The notes: a model not told the origin generated them from the sequence alone. A stretch of DNA of 32,550 nucleotides from JBCDGZ01 sp038750655 (GCA_038750655.1 JBCDGZ010000093.1:1-32550), one strand, 5' to 3'. Positions 21,799 through 30,891 are shown, counted from the first letter of the stretch. Translations and numbers: made by a program.

Positions 21799-22614
21799 TT
21801 AGTCTCCTGAAAAAATGTCGTTGGCGTCTTGCTGATCAATGCCGTTTTGTGGGATATTTTCTTCCTGTGGATCAGATTCGTCTTCTTTGCCATTTAAGAT
21901 GAACTGAATACTTTTGGGATGTTGCTCATCCTGTTCTAGAAAAGAAGGATTATTCAAGATTTGTTGATCTTCAAAATCTATAAACTTGGTGTAAGCATTC
22001 CGACGGAGTTGCCCTTCCGTTATCGCGTAGCTTTGCTCAATGGCTGCAAGTAAAGGCTCGGCATCGCATACATCGTAAATTTTTCCAGAAATATTCTGTT
22101 CATTTTTATTATTGTAAGAAAATGTTTCGAAGTAGCACTCCAACCCGGCGGCCTGTTCTGCTTGCTGCTTCTTAAAGGCTTGGTAACACTGCTTAATTTT
22201 TTCATTTTTCCTATCGAACTCATCACCTCCCCAATGGGTGAAAATAAAGAGGTCCTCTATTTTAGCGTCAAGCTTCGCATTCAGCCTACGGACCGTCGCT
22301 AGAATTTTTTCGAAAAGCCAAAAACTTTCCTCCATTTCCTCAAAATCTCCTTCGCTTACCCGCATACTGAATTGATCCCAAAAGGGCTCCCGGTCAAAGT
22401 AGCAATAGCTGTAGCCATTGATTTTTATCATCGGCGCTTGTCGTGCTTCATCAATGTAATACGCACTAACCGTAGAGCCGTCAGATACATCCAACGTTTT
22501 CCATTGGTCTTCTTTGAATCGAAGAATTTGATCTAATCCTTCCAAGCTATTCTGTCCGGATTTAGGAATAATCCGACTAATAAAAATAAGGCATTTTTCT
22601 TTACTAATATCCAT
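21799..22614 (-). CDS. Uncharacterised cytosolic protein, second gene of the operon
   Basis: A 271-residue protein that I do not recognise. It starts 'KCLIFISRIIP', a plausible first beta-strand, has a central 'EDLFIFTHWGGDEFDR' (120-135) shaped like strand-His-Gly-Gly loops of some alpha/beta hydrolase or caspase-like folds, and ends in an acidic, low-complexity tail (about 241-271). A Cys that could pair with His127 in catalysis is not obvious (candidates Cys160 and Cys183), so I do not assign a protease. The ATG lies inside the end of the 2015-residue gene (11-bp overlap), which makes translational coupling likely, and the stop is 6 bp from the next start. Its fixed place between the ATPase and the receiver-like gene suggests an adaptor or target of that pair. 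Confidence 0.7.
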   Translation of the reverse strand: MDISKEKCLIFISRIIPKSGQNSLEGLDQILRFKEDQWKTLDVSDGSTVSAYYIDEARQAPMIKINGYSYCYFDREPFWDQFSMRVSEGDFEEMEESFWLFEKILATVRRLNAKLDAKIEDLFIFTHWGGDEFDRKNEKIKQCYQAFKKQQAEQAAGLECYFETFSYNNKNEQNISGKIYDVCDAEPLLAAIEQSYAITEGQLRRNAYTKFIDFEDQQILNNPSFLEQDEQHPKSIQFILNGKEDESDPQEENIPQNGIDQQDANDIFSGD

Positions 22615-25600
22615 GCTGTACGTTAATTGCTTTTAATAAAATCTGATTGAGTAGTAGCTTCTCTGGAAAGGGCTTGAGAATAAAATTTTCGATGTTGGAA
22701 TAGGCCAAAAATTTTACATATTCTGAGATGTAGCCCGGCTTGCCCCGTCCTGAAGTGACGATCACACTGGGGATGTAATTTTTGAGGTGGAAAAAGAACT
22801 CATTGATTTTTTCCTTATCCTTGTTGAATCGCTTTTCTACGATGCCATAATGAATGACCAAGGTGGTAAATTCAATGGCTTCCTCTTGGTTGTTCTTTTT
22901 GTGATAACTGATGATGTAATCTTGCAGTGTACCTTTGATATTGATCTGTCCTAGTGGTAATCCATTAGTGGTAGTCGCTGCTTCTTTTTTATTTTCACTC
23001 AACTGATGAGCGATGTAAATATTGGTCTTGTTCAATCGTTTGTGGGCTTGATTATGTAGCTTGATATAATTCTCTACCCGCTCATCCATAATCAGAAATT
23101 TTGGAAAAGCATTCTCAATCAATTGCAAGATCAGCTTATTAAAAAGATACGTGCGGTTGGGGGGATCTTTGAGAATAGAAAAGAAGATTTGACTACCGCT
23201 CAGCGCCTCCTCGTAGATGATAGGAATCCCATTCCATTGGCGATTATACCCCAGCTCACCGTGGCGATTATAGCTGATAATGCGATCGTGCTCGGGGTCA
23301 GCAGATTGATTGTTCAGGTACTTGATGTCCTTAGCTTCTCCGCTGATGCCAAAGTAGCGGTGGGCTTTTATTGGAGCATCCGGGTCACTTTTTAGTCCCT
23401 TGTATTCATAGTCTCGAATGTACTGAATCAGGCTCTTCTCCCAGTTTTGATGAAAGCCAGTATCCTTCTTAGAATCCGTCTTGGTCTGTGAGCTGAAAAC
23501 TCTTGGTAAGGTTTCAATCTCTTCGGTAGAGTGTAAAGCTAGGGTCCTAAACGCTTCGCTTTGTTGGCGCAAAACCTTGCTAAAGTGATCCTGCCAGGGT
23601 TGATTGTTCAATGCTCTTAGCCAGCGGGCGAAAAGCTGAGGATTCTCATCATCCAATAACTCACTGAAGCCATCTTGGTTAATACCCGCCAGGTTATTCC
23701 AATTGCGAAGCAGCTCATTATTGCGCATATCTTCCGCGTCGAAAATGGATAGAATTTCCTCGTTACGAACATTGGATAGCGCATTCAAATACAGCTGAGA
23801 ACACTTTTTATATTGCGCTTTGGTGAGGGTACTCTGCGACTCCTCAATAACGGCCTGTTCCTGTTGTTTTAGGATCTCTTCTATTTTTTCTAATAGTTGT
23901 TTTTTGTGGCGACGGTGCAGTAGCTTCAAGAAATTGATGGTGATGTTTTCAGCAACCTCTTCTCCTTCTCCTACATTGACCCGGAGGCCATACTTTTTGC
24001 GGGCTTTATTTTCTTTAGTCATGTAGTTCCCACTGAGGTGATCAATCCACCAAATGTAGAGGACGAGCTTAAAGTATTCGTAGTGCGAAACCAGTTTTTC
24101 GGGATACTTTACCAAGTCGTTGAAATCCGTACCGAAGTCGCTGAACTTTTTGAAGACAATTCTCTTTTCGATAAAGCTGAATTTCTGTCCTTCGATATAG
24201 TTGAGGGTTCGGAGACGCTGTCGATTTTCTCGCTTCGATAGTTCATCTGAAATGATGAATAGGCGGTAGGGGTAAGTCTCAATGCGCTTGTAAGCTTCTT
24301 TCAGAATCTCCTCTCTCTTTTCCTCCTGTTCCGCATTTAATAAATCATAAAGTAGTTGGATCAACTTATTGCGCTGCTGCCCTTTAGTGGTGTCGTCGGC
24401 AATGATCATAAACTCAAAATCCAGGGGCTCCGTACTTTGGTGTTTGATCACCTTGATATTAAAGTCGGTGGTTTTAACTTGATCTGTATCTGGAAGCTTA
24501 CTGGTGACGCCCTCCCTTGCTCTTTTTGCTGCTGCTTTTTTTCCAAACTTTCTCTTACGGGACTTCCCCGTCGCCGAAGGACTCGTTCCCAAAAACCAAT
24601 GATCGAAATCCTCACTGATGATGCCAATTTCGCGGGGCCGTAGCAGCTTGATTTTATACCCCAGACGAGGCACCAATTTATCCGCCTCCACCTCCCACAT
24701 CAATCGCGCCCGGATGAAGCCCTGCCAGTCATTCGAAATACCTCGCAGCAAGATTTGGTCCTTCGTCCCGTTGCCAATGACATTCATATCTTGGTTAGAA
24801 AGGTAGCCCGACGAAACTTTCATCTCCGCCATCCCTAAATTCTCCTTGCGTAGTTTCCCATTTTCATCAACGAGTGAACGGCAAAGCATGTAGTTGATCT
24901 TTCGATGAATGGGAATATCATTGTGGGGTTGCTTAGGATTTTCGGCTTTGTAAATCTCGTACTCCTCATCAACCCAGTTGTCCACTAACTTCTCCAGACG
25001 CAGCGGCTTGACACCAAGATTGGTTGTCATGTTGTTCCAAATACGACAGATGACGTGCTCCGTATTTTTGACTTCTTCCAAATCCACTTTCAACTCCAGA
25101 TTCTTTCCGAACTTTTCGTAGGGCTTTAACTTTGACCAGCTGTGCTTGGCAGAGTTGCGAACGATATTTTCGATCAGGGTATAAAAAGCCTGATAGCCGG
25201 CCAGGCCACCGGGGATGGCGACTTGAATGTCGTCGGCCAGTTGATCTTTGGTATTGAGGTCGATCCGAGAACCTACGATGTATTTGGTGATAATACGCTC
25301 CACAATTTCGCAGTCCTCCATCCGAATCACTTTCCCCCACTCGTCAAAAACCAGTTGCCCCTTTACTACTACGCGATCTCCCATTTCCAGCTGTGCATAC
25401 TTAGACATAGAGTCTGGATTTTTTTCTGGCGCTAAGGCAAGCATGGCTTCATTTTTCTGACGCCTAATCTGCTCCTTGCTCAACACACATTTCAAAGCAT
25501 TCGGCTGCTTCTGATTTTTCTTTAGGACCTCACCAGCGGCCACCAGATAAATTTCGTCGATTTCCGACGCTTCCAAGTTTTTTCCTACAATTCCATAAAT

Positions 25601-28600
25601 ATTGATTACCCCTTCCTGCGCTGATTGAGCCTCCTGTAAATCCGTGGAGAGGCGGATGGCCTCGTGGGCATGGTTGATGTATTCAGAAGACGTCCGTTCT
25701 TCGAGGTGCTTATTGGAGTATCGCTGTGAAGATTTTCTTTCGAAGCGCAAGAATTTTCGCCTTCTAATTTTTAGAATAAATTGGGCATCAATAATCTGGC
25801 AGGCGTCCAGCAGGTAGTTTTTGTTGCTCTCCTCCCGCTTAATTCTCAAAATTCCCCGAAGCTTGATTTCTCTATTGAGCGACTGTACAGGGGACTCCAC
25901 TTTTTGACACCACTCCGCAAACTGCTTGAGCTTACTGCGGTTGGTAGGATTAGCATACTGAAAAGAACAGCTGATGTGACTGACTGCATTACTGCCTTTT
26001 TGTTTCAATACAATTTTTTCCTCGCTGACGGAGATAATTTTACCGTAGAGAATGACTGATTTTTGGTGATAGCTTTGCTGTTCTTCATCCGTCATTTCTG
26101 GAAGTACAAGTTCTTCAATATCTCCACCTTCGATGAGGTGGGAATAGGCTCGTACTCCTTCGGTTGCTAGGAGGGTATCTAGGATAAATTTTTGGGAATA
26201 AAAACGCATCATCAGATCCCCTGTGAACCATACGGGGATGGTCCATTTCGGAATTTCGGAAGCCACCTGGGCGATGAAGTCCAGCCGCTGATGCATGTAC
26301 TGCGTTAGTGTATTGTAATTGGTTACCGCATCTACACCATTAGCAACATTAGACAGCACATGACTGCCCAAACCATGAGAACCATTGCGGGAAATAACCG
26401 TAGCGATAGCGGCCTTCAGCGAATGCTCCCGGTAAGGCTTACTCACCCAATCTTGTATCCCCAATTTGCTAAAAATGACATTGGTCATAATCTTGAGGAG
26501 CTTGTTGCGAGCGTTGTAGAAATGCAGCGTATTTTTAGTTTTATCTTCCTCCTCTACTTTGCGCTCCAGCATCATGATTCCCCCAAATCCCTTGGTCTGC
26601 GACTCCTCTTGAATGATGGCAGACGGGTAGAGGATAATTTCCTCATCCGTATCAAAAATGCTGGCGATACCATAGAGTGCGTTGACTAAATTATTATAAA
26701 ATGTCTCCGCTTTAATTTGGCTTTTGTGCACCCTGAAAATGGTGTTCGCCACGTAGGTAATGTAATTCGTACCACCACTTTTTTTGAACGCCGTAGTTTG
26801 GCTAAACTTGGGATTGTTATTGAAATCATCCAGACGGACTTTATTCAGAATGGATTTGTAATCGTAATGCTTCTCGAAGGCATTGATGAGTTCACGACTG
26901 ATGCTGAGTCGCTTTAGTGTCCCGGCTTTAATCCAGACTTTTTGGAAGAGCTGATCTTGTTGTTCGTATTCTTCCAGTAGGTTCCACTCCGAGGGGTAGG
27001 CTGGATCGGAATTGGGTTGTATGTATTTTGGAGCTTCTTTTTTGTACCAATAGGGAATTCGAATTTCCAGTTCTTCTATCGCTCCCTGATTGTTGTATTT
27101 AGGTTCAAATAGCGGGGGTAATTTAATTTCCTGATTAGACTGGATCATGCGGGCTCTGACATTCTGATCCATGATCTTATTCTGATCCACGAAGTTGATG
27201 CGGATCATAAATTTTTCTTCCTGTTCCAAGAAGATAAAGCGGTGGATAGAAAAGTTGATAGTCCGCTGAAAACAGAGGTACTTAAAGTATTTATGCTTTA
27301 GCTCCTCCGCTGTTCTACCCTCCTCGTATTTATCTCTTTCACCTTTTAGATTGAGCGCCAGCTGCAGCGGATAACCCCATTCCCCTTGTTGGATATTCCA
27401 AGGCATAATGCCGATGTAGGCGGTACGGTCGGGAATGATAATATCGTGACTTAGTAGCAGATCGAGAATTTTTCGGCCAATATCTCCGGAGGTATTCTCA
27501 TTACTAGGGAGCTGCTGAATTTTTGTAATCAGCTGATTGGGCTTCCAGCTGCGGTAGCTGTGCTTTTGAAATAAATCGGCATTGAAACCCTTGAACAAAG
27601 TAATCCTAACCCCATCACTGACCGTTTGGCGATGATTCCAAGGCTTATCGAAGAGGGCTTGTAACCTCCCGTCATCCTTCATGGTTTGCTCCAAGCCCAG
27701 TTGGAAATAGCTGATCACTTGCGGGCGAACGTATTTGTCAATGATGTTCCGAAGTTGATTAAAATGGGGATTGTGTTTGGAGAGAAATTCATTGTCCCCT
27801 GTTTCTTCTGCATTAGATTCGTCAAAAAAGTAGAGGCAGAAATCCTTGAGCGCCTGCATATCGTAGGTGCTGATTTCAGGGTGCCAATAGAAGTACTCGT
27901 CGCGAATTTTGCGGAACTGTTTAAAAAAATCTCGAAGCCCTTTTTTGTCCTTGTACTCGCTCCTCTGCATCCGCCCCGTATAGCCTCCAATCATGCTGCA
28001 CTTATCGCCAATGACCTCTGTGAAGAGGAGAGAGCCTTCGCCGTTTTTTAGCATGGAAAGTAACTTGTAGGCACTTTCTCGCCAGTTTAGCACACGTTGT
28101 AGGACGAAGGGAATAAAGATCAGGTCAAACCTTTTGTCTTCTTCTGTATGTTGGGGAATAATGATAGGGATGTCAAAATCGCTATAGAGCAGATCGAAGG
28201 AGAAGTTGGAGGGAGCGTCCGGATACTCTAGCGGGTTCTGTTGGTCTAATGACTGCCTAATGGCCTGCGTCATCTGCTGCTTATTCCAAGACTCTGAGCC
28301 AGCGTTGGTCAACCCATTAAGGAGCCGCATAAAACCATCGATAAAATGTTCTTTATCATTGAGGTAATCGGAGTCGATTTCTTCTCGTTCAGCGGCCTTG
28401 ATCATACTTTTATCAATCACTAGCGTGAGGTGTACCTGGAGTTGGTATTGCTTAACCAGCGTAATCAGAAATGGGTAGAGCAGGTCTTCCTCCACCATGG
28501 CACACATATCCATGTACAGAATCCGAATCGGTTGTTCGCTCAGCCGAACCCAATCCTGTAGTTGACTTTCCAGGTACTCGCGGATGTTACCACGTAGAGA

Positions 28601-28651
28601 GGAGAAAGAAGTAAAGGCAGTTTTTCTGGATAAAGTCGTTTCCGGAGGCAT
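22604..28651 (-). CDS. Giant GHKL ATPase / histidine-kinase-like protein with OB-fold inserts and a C-terminal pseudo-receiver
   Basis: A 2015-residue protein, first gene of the operon. Residues about 40-215 look Rossmann-like; 'FDLIFIPFVLQRVLNW' followed by 'GSLLFTEV' is faintly methyltransferase-like. About 740-800 resembles a kinase DHp helix with 'SRNGSHGLGSHVLSNV' (candidate His759 or His764). Two OB-fold-like segments follow at about 864-955 and 1013-1118; the second ends 'GDRVVVKGQL...VIRMEDCEIVERI', as in tRNA_anti-like OB folds. About 1145-1340 is a GHKL ATPase: N-box 'LIENIVRNSAKH' (Asn1166) and a G2-like 'NLGMAEMKVSSGYL', while the DxGxG loop is replaced by 'RIWNNMT'. About 1850-2012 is receiver-like: Asp1856-Glu1857, Thr1966 and Lys1993 in 'FILKPF', but His1934 where the phospho-acceptor Asp should be. 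There are no transmembrane helices, so it is probably a cytosolic sensor. Substrate and ligand are unknown. Confidence 0.75.
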   Translation of the reverse strand: MPPETTLSRKTAFTSFSSLRGNIREYLESQLQDWVRLSEQPIRILYMDMCAMVEEDLLYPFLITLVKQYQLQVHLTLVIDKSMIKAAEREEIDSDYLNDKEHFIDGFMRLLNGLTNAGSESWNKQQMTQAIRQSLDQQNPLEYPDAPSNFSFDLLYSDFDIPIIIPQHTEEDKRFDLIFIPFVLQRVLNWRESAYKLLSMLKNGEGSLLFTEVIGDKCSMIGGYTGRMQRSEYKDKKGLRDFFKQFRKIRDEYFYWHPEISTYDMQALKDFCLYFFDESNAEETGDNEFLSKHNPHFNQLRNIIDKYVRPQVISYFQLGLEQTMKDDGRLQALFDKPWNHRQTVSDGVRITLFKGFNADLFQKHSYRSWKPNQLITKIQQLPSNENTSGDIGRKILDLLLSHDIIIPDRTAYIGIMPWNIQQGEWGYPLQLALNLKGERDKYEEGRTAEELKHKYFKYLCFQRTINFSIHRFIFLEQEEKFMIRINFVDQNKIMDQNVRARMIQSNQEIKLPPLFEPKYNNQGAIEELEIRIPYWYKKEAPKYIQPNSDPAYPSEWNLLEEYEQQDQLFQKVWIKAGTLKRLSISRELINAFEKHYDYKSILNKVRLDDFNNNPKFSQTTAFKKSGGTNYITYVANTIFRVHKSQIKAETFYNNLVNALYGIASIFDTDEEIILYPSAIIQEESQTKGFGGIMMLERKVEEEDKTKNTLHFYNARNKLLKIMTNVIFSKLGIQDWVSKPYREHSLKAAIATVISRNGSHGLGSHVLSNVANGVDAVTNYNTLTQYMHQRLDFIAQVASEIPKWTIPVWFTGDLMMRFYSQKFILDTLLATEGVRAYSHLIEGGDIEELVLPEMTDEEQQSYHQKSVILYGKIISVSEEKIVLKQKGSNAVSHISCSFQYANPTNRSKLKQFAEWCQKVESPVQSLNREIKLRGILRIKREESNKNYLLDACQIIDAQFILKIRRRKFLRFERKSSQRYSNKHLEERTSSEYINHAHEAIRLSTDLQEAQSAQEGVINIYGIVGKNLEASEIDEIYLVAAGEVLKKNQKQPNALKCVLSKEQIRRQKNEAMLALAPEKNPDSMSKYAQLEMGDRVVVKGQLVFDEWGKVIRMEDCEIVERIITKYIVGSRIDLNTKDQLADDIQVAIPGGLAGYQAFYTLIENIVRNSAKHSWSKLKPYEKFGKNLELKVDLEEVKNTEHVICRIWNNMTTNLGVKPLRLEKLVDNWVDEEYEIYKAENPKQPHNDIPIHRKINYMLCRSLVDENGKLRKENLGMAEMKVSSGYLSNQDMNVIGNGTKDQILLRGISNDWQGFIRARLMWEVEADKLVPRLGYKIKLLRPREIGIISEDFDHWFLGTSPSATGKSRKRKFGKKAAAKRAREGVTSKLPDTDQVKTTDFNIKVIKHQSTEPLDFEFMIIADDTTKGQQRNKLIQLLYDLLNAEQEEKREEILKEAYKRIETYPYRLFIISDELSKRENRQRLRTLNYIEGQKFSFIEKRIVFKKFSDFGTDFNDLVKYPEKLVSHYEYFKLVLYIWWIDHLSGNYMTKENKARKKYGLRVNVGEGEEVAENITINFLKLLHRRHKKQLLEKIEEILKQQEQAVIEESQSTLTKAQYKKCSQLYLNALSNVRNEEILSIFDAEDMRNNELLRNWNNLAGINQDGFSELLDDENPQLFARWLRALNNQPWQDHFSKVLRQQSEAFRTLALHSTEEIETLPRVFSSQTKTDSKKDTGFHQNWEKSLIQYIRDYEYKGLKSDPDAPIKAHRYFGISGEAKDIKYLNNQSADPEHDRIISYNRHGELGYNRQWNGIPIIYEEALSGSQIFFSILKDPPNRTYLFNKLILQLIENAFPKFLIMDERVENYIKLHNQAHKRLNKTNIYIAHQLSENKKEAATTTNGLPLGQINIKGTLQDYIISYHKKNNQEEAIEFTTLVIHYGIVEKRFNKDKEKINEFFFHLKNYIPSVIVTSGRGKPGYISEYVKFLAYSNIENFILKPFPEKLLLNQILLKAINVQHGY

Positions 28652-29002
28652 AGTTGGGTCTGTTAAGTAGTTGTATCTACTATAAGCCTATTGAATTTCT
28701 CTCTTGCTGATGTCTGTTAGGAATTTGGGTAATTGTAAATCTATACATTTCTTTTTGCGTAACAAAATATACAGGTCTCAAATACCGAGAGTCCCTCCTA
28801 AGCGTTCCAGGGGTGTTTTTGCTCTTAATTTTTAAAACAAATTGTGTTTTTGGTGAAAATCTCCTATCTTAGCCTCCTGTAATATCGTCCGACAGTTGTA
28901 TCGCTCCTTCTCGATTTTCCCTCAGCCCGCCAGCCTACAACTCCTCTAGAGCCCTACTAAGTCAGTGTGGCCGCTCCTACAACTCATAAAAGCTAAACTC
29001 CT
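28652..29002. other. Divergent intergenic region between the four-gene operon and comM
   Basis: About 350 bp that must hold promoters in both directions. A candidate for comM is at 28842-28872. For the operon I find only an imperfect TATATTTT-like box (minus, about 28765-28775) with no good partner element. I see no gene or RNA here. Confidence 0.5.
28842..28872 (+). promoter_or_regulatory. Possible comM promoter
   Basis: TTG at 28842-28844, a 20-bp spacer, then TATCTTAG at 28865-28872. This agrees with the Bacteroidota TTG / TAnnTTTG promoter with one mismatch in the -7 box. It would give a leader of about 120 nt before the ATG at 29003. Confidence 0.35.
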
Positions 29003-30550
29003 ATGCTAGTCAAAACTTTTGCCAGCGCCGTACAGGGCGTTGATGCCCAAACCATTACCATCGAGGTCAATGCCGGTGGGACTGTCGTCGCCGGAAAGCA
29101 ATTCTATCACCTGGTCGGCCTGCCCGACAACGCCGTCAAGGAAGGCGCACATCGCATTGAATCGGCTCTACAAAACATCGGCTACAAAATGCCCCGCCTC
29201 AAGCTGGTAATCAACCTGGCCCCGGCGGACATCCGCAAAGAAGGCTCCGCCTACGACCTACCGATCGCCATCGGCATCTTGGCTGCCAGCCGTCAGATTT
29301 TTTCTGACTACCTTGGCGACTACCTCCTCATCGGCGAACTGTCGCTGGACGGAGGCCTGCGCCCCGTAAAGGGCATTCTTCCCATTGCTATTCAAGCTCG
29401 GAAGGAAGGCTTTAAAGGCATTCTCCTTCCTCAGCAAAATGCCAAAGAGGCTGCCATCGTTGAGGACCTGGAGGTCTATGGCATCGAAAACCTCAAGGAG
29501 GCCATTGATTTTTTCGAAGGGAAGGAGGTTGACCGTACTTCTTCTGAGGTGGAAGTAATGGACGCTTCCCCGCTGTACGATCAAGATTTTGCGGATGTCA
29601 AGGGCCAGGAGAATATTAAACGGGCTTTGGAGCTGGCGGCCGCCGGGGGGCATAACGTGATCTTGATCGGTCCGCCGGGGTCAGGCAAAACGATGCTGGC
29701 CCGAAGGCTTCCGAGCATCTTACCGCCCTTACACCTGCACGAAGCTTTGGAGACCACAAAAATCCACTCCGTAGCCGGTATTCTACCTTCGAATACGGCC
29801 CTGATCGCCGCCCGCCCCTTCCGTGCTCCCCACCATACCATTAGCGATGTGGCCCTGGTCGGTGGTGGCTCCTTCCCGCAGCCCGGCGAAATCTCTCTAG
29901 CCCACAACGGCGTCCTGTTTCTGGATGAGGTGCCAGAGTTCAAGCGCAGTGTTCTCGAAGTGCTGCGTCAACCGCTGGAGGAGCGTAAGGTAACCATCTC
30001 TCGCGCCAGGGTGACAGCGGAGTTCCCTTCGAGCATACTTCTTGTAGCTTCGATGAATCCCTGCCCCTGCGGTAACTTCAACCACGCGACCAAGCCCTGC
30101 ACCTGCAGCCCCGGGATCGTCAAGAAATACCTTAACAAAATCTCTGGCCCGCTGATGGACCGCATCGATTTGCACGTAGAAGTCACCCCAGTCGACTTCA
30201 CCGAGCTCATGGAGTACCAACGGCCACAAGAAAGCAGCGTCGACATCTCCAAGCGGGTGATGAAGGCGCGGGCCATCCAGGCCAGGCGCTTCGCGCGCCA
30301 CCCGAAGATTTACTGCAACGCCCATATGCCCAGCCGGATGGTCCGAGAGGTCTGCCAGCTGGATGCCACCGGCCAGCACCTGCTCAAGCAGGCGATGGAG
30401 CGGCTGCAGTTGTCCGCTCGCGCCTACGACCGCATCTTGAAGGTGGCCCGCACTGGAGCCGACTTGTCGGGGAGCGAGGCGATTGGGGTGGAGCATTTGG
30501 CGGAGGCGATACAGTATCGGAGTTTGGATCGGGAGAATTGGGGGGAGTAG
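29003..30550 (+). CDS. comM: YifB/ComM family Mg-chelatase-like AAA+ ATPase
   Basis: A 515-residue protein of full family length. The N-terminal part (about 1-175) is the LonC/S16-like domain ('VGLPDNAVKEGAHRIESAL', 'IGELSLDGGLRPVKG'). The AAA+ module follows: Walker A 'GPPGSGKT' (223-230), the Mg-chelatase signature 'FRAPHHTISDVALVGGG' (273-289), Walker B 'VLFLDEV' (304-310), sensor 1 at Asn352, and an arginine-finger-type Arg387 in 'GPLMDRIDLH'. Cys354, 356, 366 and 368 in 'CPCGNFNHATKPCTC' are the usual cysteine cluster. ComM is a hexameric helicase that drives branch migration during integration of donor DNA in natural transformation. That role is known from other bacteria and is assumed here. 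The gene runs divergently from the four-gene operon and has its own terminator, so a functional link to the operon is not indicated. Confidence 0.96.
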   Translation: MLVKTFASAVQGVDAQTITIEVNAGGTVVAGKQFYHLVGLPDNAVKEGAHRIESALQNIGYKMPRLKLVINLAPADIRKEGSAYDLPIAIGILAASRQIFSDYLGDYLLIGELSLDGGLRPVKGILPIAIQARKEGFKGILLPQQNAKEAAIVEDLEVYGIENLKEAIDFFEGKEVDRTSSEVEVMDASPLYDQDFADVKGQENIKRALELAAAGGHNVILIGPPGSGKTMLARRLPSILPPLHLHEALETTKIHSVAGILPSNTALIAARPFRAPHHTISDVALVGGGSFPQPGEISLAHNGVLFLDEVPEFKRSVLEVLRQPLEERKVTISRARVTAEFPSSILLVASMNPCPCGNFNHATKPCTCSPGIVKKYLNKISGPLMDRIDLHVEVTPVDFTELMEYQRPQESSVDISKRVMKARAIQARRFARHPKIYCNAHMPSRMVREVCQLDATGQHLLKQAMERLQLSARAYDRILKVARTGADLSGSEAIGVEHLAEAIQYRSLDRENWGE

Positions 30551-30594
30551 GAATTAATGTAAGAAACATTATTTCAAAAAATTTTCGAGAATTG

Positions 30595-30634
30595 TCCCAA
30601 ATGGTTGGAAATCAGCCGTTTGGGGTGTTTTTTT
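30595..30634 (+). terminator. Rho-independent terminator of comM
   Basis: An 11-bp stem with two G-U pairs (CCCAAATGGTT, 30596-30606, with AGCCGTTTGGG, 30614-30624) around a 7-nt loop, followed by a run of seven T at 30628-30634. It lies about 45 bp after the comM stop. Confidence 0.85.
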
Positions 30635-30763
30635 GTTGGTTGCCCCCTACTTTTGTTTTCGAAAGGTAATTAAATAATGATTTGATTTATAATTCGACTA
30701 AGCAAATAGACTTCAACGATTAGAAGAGTCCAGATTGTCCTTGGTTTGGATAGTGTTTGCCTC

Positions 30764-30838
30764 TAAGGATCACCCAGCTATTGATTGGAACATCAAGCAA
30801 TCAGCCATCAGATGAGAATGGCTGAGATGGAATCCTTA
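30764..30838 (+). ncRNA. Candidate structured leader RNA (three-way junction)
   Basis: A 7-bp closing stem (TAAGGAT at 30764-30770 with ATCCTTA at 30832-30838) encloses two hairpins: TTGAT/ATCAA (30781-30796) and a perfect 8-bp TCAGCCAT/ATGGCTGA (30801-30825, 9-nt loop). It ends 53 bp before the ATG of the 82-residue gene. It matches no riboswitch class that I recognise, and short helices can arise by chance. Confidence 0.3.
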
Positions 30839-30891
30839 TGCCGAGAATTGACAGCAACTATTTATCAATTTTTTAACAAACATATATTATT

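Larger units (their letters stand above)
30551..30891. other. Intergenic region with terminator and structured leader
   Basis: 341 bp between comM and the 82-residue gene. The first 85 bp hold the comM terminator. Bases 30764-30838 can fold into a branched structure. Between them is AT-rich sequence with no supported gene; a partial promoter-like TAGTGTTTG near 30751 has one base too many between its halves. Confidence 0.6.

Noticed and set aside
29003..30550. comM as part of the candidate defence or signalling system
   Set aside because: It is a widespread housekeeping/competence gene, runs divergently from the operon and has its own promoter-like site and terminator.
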